Part shown: positions 44,747-55,409 of the stretch, piece by piece
How positions within the stretch are numbered: the first letter of the stretch is position 1
Layout of the letters: every line of letters begins with the position of its first letter
Assembly (NCBI GenBank): GCA_963678675.1
Contig: OY783194.1
Coordinates: 21,740,278 to 21,804,277 of the forward strand
DNA: 64,000 nt
Direction of reading: 5' to 3'
Source of the DNA: Xiphydria camelus
Lineage: Eukaryota > Arthropoda > Insecta > Hymenoptera > Xiphydriidae
Translations under genes and position numbers: made by a program
Notes under the pieces: generated by a model
The model's database searches: none
What the model was told of the DNA's origin: nothing
What the model saw: only the letters and a program-made list of their open reading frames with translations

Positions 44747-45211
44747 ATTCGGGTACCTGGAGGTTTTCAGGGTCGCTGATTACGAATCCGAGGCCAGAAT
44801 TGCAAAATTCCTAGATGGCGCCACAATACAGCGCATGCGCGGATCAAATCTCGACGTAAAATTGAGTATTTGCCGTGAATTCGGGTACCCGGGGGTTTTT
44901 GGGGCCGCTGATTATGAATCCGAGACTAAAATTTGCAAAATTCCTAGACTGCGACACGATACGGCGCATGCGCGGATCAAATCTCCGTATCGTGGCGCCA
45001 TCTACTAATTAGGCAATTTTAGCCTCGGATTCGTAATCAACGACCCCAAAAACCTCTGAGTACCCGAATTCAGGGCAATTACTCAATTTTACGTTGAGAT
45101 TTGATCCGCGCATGCACCGTATTGTGGCGCCATCTAGGAATTTTGCAATTCTGGCCTCGGATTCGTAATCAGCGACCCCGAAAACCCCCGAGTACCCGAA
45201 TTCAGGCCAAT
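44737..45211. repeat. Composite foldback: two units forward, two inverted
   Basis: Tips ATTGACCTGAATTCGGGTAC and, inverted, GTACCCGAATTCAGGCCAAT. Each arm contains two diverged copies of a ~125-bp unit with GGGTCGCTGATTACGAATCC, AAATTCCTAGATGGCGCCA and GCGCATGCGCGGATCAAATC. The centre is near 44990. A diverged relative of the same unit (GGGGGTTTTCCAGGTCGCTG) occurs singly at about 41290-41350. Non-coding. Confidence 0.75.
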
Positions 45212-45599
45212 CTATTAACTTTTCGACATTATAAAGGATCCATTTTATCATAAATATAAATTAATAAAAGGTATACTATAATGTGAATATTTTTAATATT
45301 TCTATGTTGTATATCCTAAATTTATATTTCAGTGCTTATTCCATTAAATTCCTTTTAAAAATCCAACTGAAAATCATGTTTAACTTGAACAAGAAAAGCG
45401 TCACCCGTACTTGGGTGACGCGGCGACGAACGTGTTACATTAGTAGAGCAGCAATTAACAAAAAGAGTTCAGAGAAGCTGTTAGTCCTACAGAAAAATTA
45501 TTAATTACACTCAGGTAATTTGAAACAAAAGTATTTTATTAATTCAAAATCTTACATGTTTTTGCTTACAACAAATTCACTCTGCGGTATATACTTTTC
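45212..45599. other. Spacer, no gene recognised
   Basis: AT-rich. A short frame (45283-45504) has no protein-like conservation visible. It probably belongs to the interior of the Harbinger-type element. Confidence 0.4.
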
Positions 45600-46200
45600 A
45601 TAATAAGATCTTATATTATAGACACAGTGGTTCTCTCTCTCTACTGAGGAAGTTAGAACATGTGTAGTTGCAGTGTTATACTGTGTTGAATGAGAACTGT
45701 TGGCAGAGTACTGAAATATAGCAGGACTAGGTGTCGGTGTAAGTACAAATTGTTGAGTATTTTGTGGAAGGGAAGGATAACTGTTGTCGGAGTACTGAGA
45801 TATAGCAGGACTAGGTGTCGCTGTAAGTGCAAATTGTTAAGTATTTTGTGGAAGGGAAGGAGAACTGTTATCAGAGTACTGAGATATAGCAGGACTAGGT
45901 ATCGGTGTAGGTACAAATTGTTGAGTATTTTGTGGAAAGGAAGGACCATCACACAAAATTGAGTCAATTGCCTCAAGGGTGCGCCTTTTAAATTGACGCT
46001 TTTGAAAAGCATTCATTCTTGCAAGATCTGGAAGTAAGCTTTTTAGAAACTCTAGATCTGGGTTATTACTGATTGGTGCCACAGAAGTTTTTTTTTAATT
46101 TAATGTAATCAATTAAGCATTTGTCGGCCTCTTGAGATACATTTTTTGAGTGTTTTGGTTTTCCCGTAATTGTTTTCTATCTTTGATGTAGCATCTGATT
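45600..46200 (-). pseudogene. BESS-domain ORF (MADF-BESS type partner of Harbinger)
   Basis: On the minus strand KHSKNVSQEADKCLIDYIKLKK (about 46190-46095; frame slip at a run of A) leads to NPDLEFLKSLLPDLARMNAFQKRQFKRRTLEAIDSIL (46070-45960), a BESS motif as in insect MADF-BESS regulators. It is followed by three 28-residue repeats (SPAISQYSDNS...LPQNTQQF) and a short tail, with one stop between repeats 1 and 2. Harbinger elements encode such DNA-binding partners, and the transposase N-terminus at 44483 is close by, in convergent orientation. The MADF half is not visible. Confidence 0.55.
45721..45972 (-). repeat. Three 84-bp in-frame tandem repeats in the BESS ORF
   Basis: Unit starts GCAGGACTAGGT fall at 45721, 45805 and 45889, spacing exactly 84 (28 codons). 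The repeats encode a Pro/Gln/Ser-rich linker. Length is a multiple of three and the units are highly similar. Confidence 0.85.
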
Positions 46201-46665
46201 CAGTAACAGCGGCTCTAACAAGGAAAGTACTCGAGGTGTACCTCACAGATTTTCTTCATTCTGCAATATGTTGCAATATATCAAAAAACATTAGACACGT
46301 ACTTTTCTGTACGTGCTAACTCGGTCATTTAAGGGGTCAAAATCACCCCTAAACTTGACCCCCTAAAACCAATTTCCTACGATTTCTCAAAAACTACGTT
46401 GAATATTTCTTAATGAAACAAATTGAATATTATTCCTTATCGAATAATTCGCGGTGTTAATTGCCTCGCCTCAGAATGACGGTGAGAGCGATGATTGTGC
46501 CAATAAACACCTTGTCATGTCCATTAACGTTCGATTGCGATTCTCCGCCACCCCGTTCTGTTCGGGTGTGTGAGTAATCGTCGTTCTTCGACCGATACCG
46601 TTTTCTCTTAGGAACGTGTCGAAAAGCTCGTTTCGATATTCTTTTCCGTTATCCGACTGCACGTA

Positions 46666-49491
46666 CCGTAAAATGGGGTGAGATTGATAATATTGAAAAT
46701 GTTTCTTGAAATAAAACAAACCCAGATTTCTTTTTAAACAATTTAAAAATAACGTGTTATATGGTTGTATAATTGCAATCATTTGGTAACCTTGCTGATA
46801 GAAAATAAGAAAAAAATAACATGAGAAAAATATAACAGGCTTGTTCAATCTTACCCGTCGAATGGGGCGAGTTTGATATCCCCTTTGAAATTACATTAAA
46901 CTGAGCGTCTAGGACCAAAACATGTTAATCTCGCCCCATTTTGAATTTGACCCGACAGATTTTTCAATATAGCGGATTTTGTCGATCGACGGGTGAGATT
47001 GATATACGGTCTAGGATTGATAATATGAAAACACTTTTAGATTAGATACTGAGTTATATTTTTATTTATAAATGTCACCTTTATTTATATTTATACATCA
47101 AAACGGAACATACAACACTATAAATATATAATAGGTAATATGAAACAATATATCTTAGAGTTCCTTAACATCAACTGCAGCAGGAAATTCATATTCTTTA
47201 TCATTTAACTCAGTAGGATTTGGCAATACCGCTATTATGTCAGAGTCGGAAATAGTACTGAGATCATTCTCCACTAATTTAAATTTACTCTTTTCGGGAT
47301 TACTAGACTTGAAACCAACGATATTGAATTCGTCTTTTGAAAATGTTGTTAAAATTTTGCAAACATATTTAAAGTTTGTGGATTTTCTTCTTCCAGAAGT
47401 GAATTTAGCAAGAATGAATGTTTCGGGTTTTAATAAATCCTTTTCAGGTGCTATGTATTCCACTTCTTCTAGGTTATCATCAACCATATCTTCTTCCTCT
47501 GTGACTTGTGCTGCAACAACTTCTTCTTCACTGTCGCTGTCTTCTGCTTCGGTATTTCTCGTGCTTACGCTTTTCCCTGGTATAATATTAAGTCTTTGCT
47601 TTTTGCGTTTAACTCTTTCCGTGTTGCCGTTATTACCAAATCTTTTTTCTCGTAGTAGGTCACATAATGAATCATTGACTTCCTGTTCTGGATCAATCGG
47701 ATTTAAATCCGGAATTTTATTTAAAACTTTATGACGGTTCATTGGAAATATACCAGCTGCGTAAAAACCATTCATTAGATTTCTTTTCACACCAGATTCC
47801 TGATCTCCAGGTTTGTCCTTACTTTGAGCCTGTACTGTGTCCATTTTCTCAATTGCAGCTTTCAATAGTGACGGAAAGACGTCCTTTGGAATTCCAGAAG
47901 CATTGTGATTTCTTAGTTTATAAGTTGATAGGATATTTCGCCATGCTACCTTGAACGGCTTAAAAAATGCCACGTCGAGTGGTTGGCAAATGTGGGTGGA
48001 ATGTGGCACTAAGCAGACGAATGATATATCGTTTTCTTCACATTGTGCCAGAACTCGTTCATTAAAATGAGAAGCCAGATTATCGCCGATTAATACTTTT
48101 CTGCCTTCCAATCGTTTAGCATGTGGAAGAAATGACAAGGAGAACCAATCTTCAAACGTAACAGCGTCCATCCAACCATGGGAAGTTCTATTGAATCGGC
48201 AACCTTGTGAACAACAAGGTTTAGTGCAACATGGATATCCGCTAATACCACCTTCTTTCCATGTGTTGTAAAGATGTTCGCTTTTATATATTACGTATGG
48301 TGGTAGAAGGATTCCGTCGGCAGATCCGCATATCATTATACTTGTACAGCTCTTGGAATGATTGACAATATTCTCAGGATATTTGACCCCTCTTCTATAA
48401 ATCAGCCTTCTACTCCCTGGATCGTCACCAACATTGGTTTCATCAAAATTAAATAAATTACCGGGGGGAATATTGTTTAAAGTTTCTTCCAGATTGTTAA
48501 AATAAACTGTCAGCGTTTCCTTAGAAACTTTTGCTCGAGCATTCTTGATGTTGCCAGAGAGACGTTGTGAGGCTTCATCCTTATGGCGATTCAATAAGCT
48601 TAGAGCCCAATCTTTTCCAGGTAGATTATTTGAAAACTTATCTACATTCCTGCCCTTTCCATCAAGATACCTTTTTGCAAGCATTCTGATATCTAAGAGA
48701 TCAAGGGGGAATCCCCAATCTGCGCATTTTAAGGCTGAGTTAAGAATAGCCCTTTCTTCCAAGTCTGTGAAAACAGGTTGGCCACCAGTTTTTCTATCGT
48801 GCTTTCTATGATATTTGTTGTATAAAGTGCCATATGGAATTTTATATTGCTGTGAAGCTGCTTTTACGGTAAGTTCCCCGTCTGCTATTTTTCCAAGTGC
48901 TTCATTCAGATGATCATCCGTATAATCTCTATAAGCTCTTGTTCCTGGCGTGCGCTCGTACTTTCGCACCATCTCAAAGAAAAAATGTTAATAAAGTCAG
49001 CTGAACGAGAAGAAAATAATATAAACGCAAAATTACATTTGGTTCTTAAAGCGCGGGGCGACTTTGATACCTATCAAACTCGCCCTATCGGCCGGATCAA
49101 ACTCGCCCCACGACACGCATTACAATATTTCAAAGAAACCGTTAGGTTTAACCTTAAAATGTATACGATATTACATGCAGCAATAATTACTATATCATAT
49201 AAAAAGTATAAAAATAATGCAATAACAAACCCTACCTTCGGGTATTTGAAGTTATTCAGCACAAACTTTAGTTTCGGAAAGGTAATTGCCGGGAAAATTT
49301 TGAAGATGTGGTATATTTCGTGAAATATAGACACGGGCGACGTAGTCACGTTTGAGGTTGTCAACGTACTGGTCATTCCTTCTAGCGGAATGCTTGAAAA
49401 ATGAGTGGGGGGAGCTGGAGACATCTTACAGCGCGTCTATGAAGTTTGTATCAATCTCGCCTCTAGAAATCAATGTCGCCCCACTTTACGG
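46666..49491 (-). mobile_element. Intact pogo-type Tc1/mariner transposon
   Basis: Inverted tips CCGTAAAATGGGGTGAGATT (46666) and the inverse with few changes (49491) are flanked by TA (46664-46665, 49492-49493), the Tc1/mariner target. Removal restores KKIKYVQSDNGKEY across the Copia integrase. Both ends carry more copies of the GGGGCGAGTTTGAT theme (about 46865-47020 and 49050-49110), likely transposase-binding subterminal repeats. It contains one uninterrupted transposase gene. Confidence 0.9.
47155..48972 (-). CDS. pogo transposase (HTH_psq plus DDE_1), 605 aa, intact
   Basis: The single open frame starts MVRKYERTPGTRAYRDY. Residues about 22-58 form a pipsqueak-type HTH (LTVKAASQQYKIPYGTLYNK) that binds the element ends, followed by a CENP-B-type helical region (to about 150). 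The DDE_1 catalytic core has LFNFDETNVGDDPG near 177 (first Asp), VLIGDNLASH near 296 (second Asp) and HSTHICQPLDVAFFKPFK near 331 (third Asp). The C-terminus is acidic (EAEDSDSEEEVVAAQ) and then hydrophilic. An unusual CCTKPCCSQGC cysteine cluster lies between the first and second Asp. The protein excises and integrates the element at TA. The frame is fully open, so the copy is young. No intron is needed. Confidence 0.93.
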   Translation of the reverse strand: MVRKYERTPGTRAYRDYTDDHLNEALGKIADGELTVKAASQQYKIPYGTLYNKYHRKHDRKTGGQPVFTDLEERAILNSALKCADWGFPLDLLDIRMLAKRYLDGKGRNVDKFSNNLPGKDWALSLLNRHKDEASQRLSGNIKNARAKVSKETLTVYFNNLEETLNNIPPGNLFNFDETNVGDDPGSRRLIYRRGVKYPENIVNHSKSCTSIMICGSADGILLPPYVIYKSEHLYNTWKEGGISGYPCCTKPCCSQGCRFNRTSHGWMDAVTFEDWFSLSFLPHAKRLEGRKVLIGDNLASHFNERVLAQCEENDISFVCLVPHSTHICQPLDVAFFKPFKVAWRNILSTYKLRNHNASGIPKDVFPSLLKAAIEKMDTVQAQSKDKPGDQESGVKRNLMNGFYAAGIFPMNRHKVLNKIPDLNPIDPEQEVNDSLCDLLREKRFGNNGNTERVKRKKQRLNIIPGKSVSTRNTEAEDSDSEEEVVAAQVTEEEDMVDDNLEEVEYIAPEKDLLKPETFILAKFTSGRRKSTNFKYVCKILTTFSKDEFNIVGFKSSNPEKSKFKLVENDLSTISDSDIIAVLPNPTELNDKEYEFPAAVDVKEL

Positions 49492-49493
49492 TA

Positions 49494-50456
49494 CTTAATT
49501 TTCTTCTCGTGTAGACTTTTGCCTTGAAGTCCTTGAATGCACTGAGAACCTCGTCCTTTTTCTTTAAAAGACGTATCTCGCACCATCTACTATAATCGTC
49601 TATGGACGTAACTACGTACCTCGCCTTTCCATTTGATTCCACGCGCATTGGACGTACTACGTCGCTATGTATTATTTCCAGGAGATCCGAAACCCTTTCT
49701 AATTCCTTTGGAAAAGGTCCTTTCGTCATTTTGCTGCGGATACATATTTCGCAAGTGAAATCTTCATTTGTTTCCCCGAGATTCATGCCCAGTACAAATC
49801 CGTCGCGATTACATTTAATCAGATCTCGGACGTTCAGAGAGATGACCCATATTTATGTGCCACGTTTCTATCGCAGTCCTCGTTTTTCTTCCCTCGACGA
49901 TTTCGGCGTTAACGTTGTATGCGTCGTTCGTTTCTCGCAGGTAATACAGCCCGTCTGCTCAATCGGCAATCAAAATTGTGTTCCAGTTTTCGACGGCGAT
50001 TTTAGCTTTTTCCTTTTCGAAAATGATCTTGAAATTTTGATCGGTGATTTTGTCCGATGGATAGCAGATTCGTACGCAATTTAGGAACTTGCAGTACGTC
50101 GTTTATGTTCACGTTCTTACGACGTCCGTCGATCTCCGAGACTATGAATACGGAACCTTTACCTTGAATTTCTGTAGTCGTCGACTCACCGCCAGGTTGA
50201 CAGTTCTGTTGCAACCTCGAAGAGGCTCGGTGAATTTCGAACTCGTATTGCCCATGTGGGCGGTGCATCCGCTATCCAGGCACCACTTCACGTCTTGCCT
50301 CGCGACATTCGCGCCGTGTGTTTCTGTGAGATGTGTTTCCTCGACTTTGGCGACGAAACTCACATTGTCGACCGTATTTACCTTGTTCTCGGTGTTAAAC
50401 TTTTGTTCGTTGCAGTCGGCAGCCTTGTGCCCTATCTTTTTGCAACGATGTGACAC
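49494..50456 (-). pseudogene. Copia Zn knuckle, protease and integrase N-terminal part
   Basis: The frame at 50456-50142 gives CKKIGHKAADC and WCLDSGCTAHM, the Copia aspartic-protease motif. Further fragments give INDVLQVPKLRTNLLSIGQ (about 50115-50055). The frame at 49786-49494 gives CEICIRSKMTKGPFPK (second half of the integrase zinc finger), LLEIIHSDV (first catalytic Asp), YVVTSIDDYSRWCEIRLLKKK and then the pogo insertion. The part past the insertion (46663-46450) gives YVQSDNGKEYRNELFDTFL (second Asp) and HTPEQNGVAENRNRTLMD (Glu). Frame breaks between fragments make it dead. Confidence 0.8.
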
Positions 50457-51183
50457 CGATATTTAAATTTCTCACGTTTTTCGACTCGTCGTCGCCCTTT
50501 GAGGTGTCTCTCTTCTCGTTGACATCCGTGCGTCGTCTACCTGGGTGATTTGTCGAACGCTTCTTCGTGTACATCGTATTCGTCTCGTGCGTATTTTTCT
50601 TGCGAGCTTCGAATTCCTCGACGATTTTTACACGAAGGCTCTCGGGATTAGGTAATTCGTCCCTGGACTCGATTACACACCTGAAATTCTCGTAACTCGG
50701 TGGCAGACTGTATAACAACATTACGGTTAATAAGTCGGGATTACTTTCTACCTCCACTTCGTGCAGCTTTTCGATCGTGTCGAAGAACTTCTGCAAATGT
50801 TCGCGCACGTCCTCGCTGTCACCCATCTTGTGTAGAGATAACCTCTTCAGCAACGTCGCCTTACGTGCCGGTCCACTCGATTGATATATCGACCTTAGTT
50901 TCATCCAGACTTCGCGCGATGTGTTACACCCCTTTATTTGTCTTAACTCTGAGGATTTTATGGCCAGAATAATATCCGATTTCGCCTTCTTATCCTCGAT
51001 CTCCCACGTTCTCGCTGCTTTCACGGATGCGATGTTTCTCGCGACGATTTCAGGCTTCACCTTTTCGCCTGACACATAACCCCAGGCATCATTCTTCGTC
51101 AAAATAGCCTCCATCTGAGTAACCCACGTATCAAAATTGTCCTTATTCAGGAGCTCAATTCTCACTACGTTTGGTGTCGTCAT
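50395..51183 (-). pseudogene. Copia Gag
   Basis: ATG at 51183: MTTPNVVRIELLNKDNFDTW is the standard Copia Gag start (L-N-x-x-NF-x-W). It continues with WGYVSGEKVKPE and the UBN2/DUF4219-type helical region: EVWMKLRSIYQSSGPARKATLLKRL, LPPSYENFRCVIESRDELP. The CCHC knuckle (CKKIGHKAADC, about 50445) lies in a neighbouring frame, so a frameshift near 50455 separates Gag from the rest. Gag would form the particle core. Confidence 0.8.
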
Positions 51184-51318
51184 GTTTGTGTCTCCACCGA
51201 ACTTTCGAGAATACGATCGGCGACGCGCGTCACGCCAGTTTCACTGTTCACAATCTTTGCGAATTTTTCGATGCTCATCGGATCTCAGTCCTTTTCTCGT
51301 GGTCTGGGCACATAACCT

Positions 51319-53854
51319 ATAGGGAACTTGCATAAAATTTTATTTTGTATGAAACACAGCAAACATAATAGTTAAAGTTATTCAAAACACAGTACCAATA
51401 GTAAAAACTTGATAAAAAAAACTTCTACCCCAAAAACATTACTTTAAAAGTAGCATGGCCACGTCTCCCCAGTGAAACTCCGCGTTATGGGCGGCACTAG
51501 TTACCATGTATAGTGACGTCACTGTACATGGTAACGGTCCGCCTGCAGGCCTTCTAGTATATCTATATCTAGGATAGTGACGTCACGGCACGGCGTGCCG
51601 CTCGACCGGCTGTTTCAAGTGGGCGGGATTTATCGCAAACTTTATTAATTTCTTACGGCTTAATTTCGCGTCAGAAAAAAAAATAAAAAAACACGTCCCA
51701 CATTTTTTTACATGTTCAATCCATTTATGATGTTAAAAAAATATGTGCAAGTCCCCTATTAGGGCGTTAAAGGCAAGTACTAAAATATGGCAGACTTGCG
51801 CGATCGTTACCGTCGCGCGAGGGTGTTGCGGAGACGACATCCGTGAATCGTACTCGAGGGCGCGAACTTCAAAATAGACGATAAGGCCCAATATATTTCT
51901 AGCGAGTTAAGGAATTTTTCTAGCTACGTTATGTATATAAAAAGCATAATAAGTATTTTTTTCGATATTTCTTGCCCTTTGTGCTTGTGGATTCTACTCT
52001 TGAATTATTGAATTTTCCCATGCATCATGTATATAAAAAGCATAATAAATGAGTTTTTTCGCATATTTACTGCCCTTTGTTCTTGTTGGTTCTAATTATA
52101 CTTATTCCAGCTTAAATGACAGAGTAAATAATTTTGTCCAAATTTTTCAAATCTGCTATAAAAGAAAACGTTGAGAATGCCGCATTCTATAACTATTACG
52201 CAATGATTTCTTACTTAATTAAACGCCACTTATTTCAATTTCTGAGCGCCAGATAATAATTCAACCTTATTGGGGAACAACGTTACAACCACATTACGAT
52301 TGTTTTCCTTTGACAATAGTGGGTATTGTATAGATGTGACTCACTGCTTCATACTATTTATTGTAGACATCAATCGACGTTACAGCAGATTACTCAAATA
52401 TGCATACATACAAAACCCAAGGAGGCCTCGTGGTAGGATACCTCTGTTGCATTGATTAAGTTGGATTCTTCAGTGCCAAATTATTGAATTAAGAGACGAA
52501 TCAGTTTTGAAACGCTGAAAAGGTGATTTTTTGGGATGTTCTTACTAACGAAGAATGAAACAGATCTTTCCAAAACTTTCAGGATTATTTATTATATATT
52601 TGAACGTTAAAGATTAATTTTTGAATAAGAAACGATAACTTAAACATTAGATAAATTCCGACTCAATTTCGTGCCTCCTTGCCGAAGTTATAAATTAGCT
52701 GAAAATGTGAGACTTAAATCCTCACCTAAAACAAAAAAACAGATATTTTAAATATTCATATAATTATAATCGATGAAATTTTAAAAAAATGTCAAGTGTA
52801 AAATTGTATAAATTATCTTAACTGGAAAAAGATCATAATTTATACAATTTTATACTCTCTTATTGTTTTTCTTAGCTCATCATCTATAAAATTATATAAA
52901 AATGTTTAATATATCTGGTTTTTTTCGTTTCTGGCGATAATCGAAGGCTCCAGATTTCGCGCCAATTTATTGTACAACTCGGCACAAAAATGAGTCGCAA
53001 TTTATCTAACGTTTAAGTAATTATATTTTATGGATAAAATGATTCGTTAATGTTCAAATGCATAATAAATTATCCTGAAAATTTTGGAAAAATCTGCTTT
53101 AGGTATTCTTCGGTCATGAAAAGATTCCTAAAGATCACCTTCTTCCCCAGTTTCGTAAACCAGGATCCCTCCTTAAAACAACCAAAAAGATATTGGTATT
53201 TATAAAAGAACATCATGCTCACATAAAAATAAATATTTAATATTTTAATGAAACAGTCATTGGTAGAACTATGTTTACAACAATTTCTTTAAGTTTTCGT
53301 TTTCTAGGCATGAATTGGCTGTACCCTGGAGTAAAAATTTAAGTTTTTAAAAGAGTGAATAACTGTAACTTATTTAAATAAGTTGTGATGGTTCTCTTGC
53401 GTGGCTTCAAATTTTCTTTGAATCTTTCGTTTTGAATTGGAAGCAAAAATTTTAAGAAAGTTAGTTCTCGAGATATACCTACAACTTTGCTTATGATTGA
53501 TTATACATACAGAGGGGCCGTATCTGAATTATTCATAGTGAAAGATTTCACGGTGCGATGAAATAATCGTTTCTTGTTCTGCAAACGTACGTACTTCTAA
53601 TAGATAATATTTTATAATGGAAGAAAATGCATTTAATATTGGTTAGCAACAATTGTTTATAAACCCGATTTTTTAAAAGTGCTTGACTGTATCCAACCGT
53701 ATTAAAACGAAACCATATTATAAGAATATAATGTTACAAGGAGGGATTTCAATTTTGCAAATTTCTTTGTTCATAATAATACTTTGGAACTGTCTGTTAA
53801 ATAAAATATAAGTATGTTATGTAGATATGAAATTATTTTAATATTTTATAACAG
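51319..53854. other. Spacer or PAPSS intron; small palindrome and short duplication
   Basis: No coding exon found. 51500-51535 is a palindrome (arms GTTACCATGTATAGTGAC) centred on the CRE-type TGACGTCA, and a second TGACGTCACGG lies at about 51577 next to the CGGCACGGCGTGCCG palindrome. 51780-51860 is CpG-rich with ATGGCAGACTTGCG, a possible transcription-start region, unproven. A ~65-bp segment (TGTATATAAAAAGCATAATAA) is duplicated at about 51930 and about 52028. The stretch upstream of the exon ends in a normal acceptor. Confidence 0.4.
51500..51535. repeat. 36-bp palindrome centred on TGACGTCA
   Basis: Arms GTTACCATGTATAGTGAC and its inverse differ by one base. The core is a perfect CREB/ATF consensus. 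It could be a regulatory site or an element relic. Confidence 0.6.
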
Positions 53855-54658
53855 ACTTGCACCAATGTCTCGGAGCAGGCTCATCACGTTTCTCGCGCTA
53901 AGCGCGGTCAAGCCATCGGAAGTGTCAGAGGTTTCCGAGGATGCACTGTTTGGTTGACCGGTCTTTCTGGAGCTGGAAAGACGTCGATTGCCTTTCAGGT
54001 TGAGGCTATTTTAGTAGAACATGGAATTTCAGCGTACGGCCTTGATGGAGACAACGTTCGAACTGGCCTCAATCGTAACCTTGGCTTTAGTAAAGAAGAC
54101 CGTCAAGAAAATATCAGAAGAGTCGCCGAAGTAGCAAAGCTTTTTGCAGACAGCGGACAGATATGCCTATGCAGTTTTGTCTCCCCTTTCGAGGAGGATC
54201 GGCAGATGGCAAGACAAATACACAAATTATCTGACCTTCCATTCTTTGAAGTTTTTATCGACACGCCGTTAAATATTTGCGAAGCACGTGATACCAAAGG
54301 GTTGTATAAAAAAGCTCGACAGGGTGCTATTAAAGGCTTTACTGGTATCGACCAAAAGTACGAAAGACCTATCAATCCTGACTTGGTAGTTACTACGGAA
54401 AATTGTACCTTAGAAGAATCCGCTTCCACGGTTATTGATCTTTTGGAAAAAAAGCGCATTATTCCCAGTCTTACTAAACTAGGAGTTTCAGTAAGAGAGT
54501 TATTTGTACCAAAGTCGAGAGTAACTGCGGCTAAAGCAGAAGCAGAAAGTCTTCAGAGCATTGAAATTAGCGAGATTGATGTTCAATGGCTGCAAATTTT
54601 GGCCGAAGGCTGGGCTTCTCCGCTTACTGGCTTCATGCGGGAAAACCAATATTTGCAG
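53855..54658 (+). CDS. Papss: PAPS synthase, internal exon (whole APS kinase domain and start of ATP sulfurylase)
   Basis: The exon lies between TTTTATAACAG and CAG|GTATGT, is 804 bases and starts and ends in phase 0 (268 codons). It opens [19 protein letters not shown], the conserved PAPSS leader. The APS kinase domain follows: Walker [10 protein letters not shown] (near residue 37 of the exon), [20 protein letters not shown] (APS-binding loop), [49 protein letters not shown] and [13 protein letters not shown] linker leads to the ATP sulfurylase N-terminus (LFVPKSRV... [19 protein letters not shown]). The bifunctional enzyme makes the sulfate donor PAPS from sulfate and two ATP. The first exon and the sulfurylase exons are not recognised in the window, implying long introns. 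No stops or frameshifts. It shows typical host codon use, unlike the flanking TEs. Confidence 0.95.
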
Positions 54659-55005
54659 GTATGTAATGTGTACATTTGATTATAAATATTAGATTTTTGG
54701 CGAAAGAATCTTCTTTAAGCTTCTCTTAATTTTTTCAATTTTTTAAAAAGGTTTGTACAGATTTTTCATTATGTTCAAATTTTTTAAAGTTTTGATAAAT
54801 TCAAATTTTTTATACAAAAGGGTCTCGCCGTATTTCCATATGAAAAATGCCCCGGCGCCAATTAAATTTGTTAAACCTTTTATCTATTGCTTTTTATCCG
54901 AAATACCTCCACAACAAATTTCAGACAGTTAACTTCACGTACAAGGGAAATAGAGGGAAATAGAATCTTATGTCATTAGGCGGAGATCCGAGGTTTTTTC
55001 AGACT
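54659..55005. other. PAPSS intron start, nothing recognised
   Basis: Begins with the donor GTATGT. Plain AT-rich intron sequence. Confidence 0.6.
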
Positions 55006-55119
55006 GTGTTTAATTAGGTCGTAGCACGAGGTATGGTGGGAGGACGAGGCTCGCCGAAGACTTCCTCGTCTCACCTTCGGCGAGCCTCGTCCTCCCACCA
55101 TAACTCGTGCTACGACCTA
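55006..55119. repeat. Hairpin with ~45-bp arms
   Basis: TAGGTCGTAGCACGAGG (55015) and its inverse ending TACGACCTA (55119) continue through GGTGGGAGGACGAGGCTCGCC. The loop is ACTTCCTCGTCTCAC. Arms differ by one or two bases. A transcript would fold into a long miRNA-like stem, but a MITE is more likely. Confidence 0.75.
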
Positions 55120-55409
55120 AACACAACCTTACAAATCCGAGGATTTTTCAGCCGCGAATGACATATACTACTTTTTCTCACGAATGCCAATTTCTCAAAA
55201 GAAAACAAACAGAAGTATACATGACTCATTTCACGTCGCGTTTATCAGTTTGGAAAAAAGACTCACTTCGGACTAAGCAATCTTTTAACAGCCTGCGGAC
55301 TTCCGGTCGGCGTCACGCGGGAAAAACGCCATCTTACGGTCTAAAAATAGGCTGGAAAAGGTCTCGAAATGAGCATGAGTGAGGAAAACAACAATTAACG
55401 CTACTATTT

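Larger units (their letters stand above)
46445..51318 (-). mobile_element. 5' half of a Ty1/Copia retrotransposon, split by pogo
   Basis: On the minus strand: a Copia-type primer site AGGTTATGTGCCCAGACC (51318-51301, initiator-Met tRNA complement as in Drosophila copia), gag (51183-50395), Zn knuckle and protease (50456-50142), integrase (49790-49494 and 46663-46450). Sequence similarity ends at about 46445 inside integrase, so reverse transcriptase, RNase H and 3' LTR are absent. No LTR is recognised upstream of the primer site either. Several one-base frameshifts. The integrase gap is exactly the pogo element at 46666-49491. Confidence 0.8.

Noticed and set aside
45690..45962. Plus-strand Arg/Gly/Leu repeat protein
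   Set aside because: Shadow of the minus-strand BESS ORF repeats. The minus strand reads into a true BESS motif.
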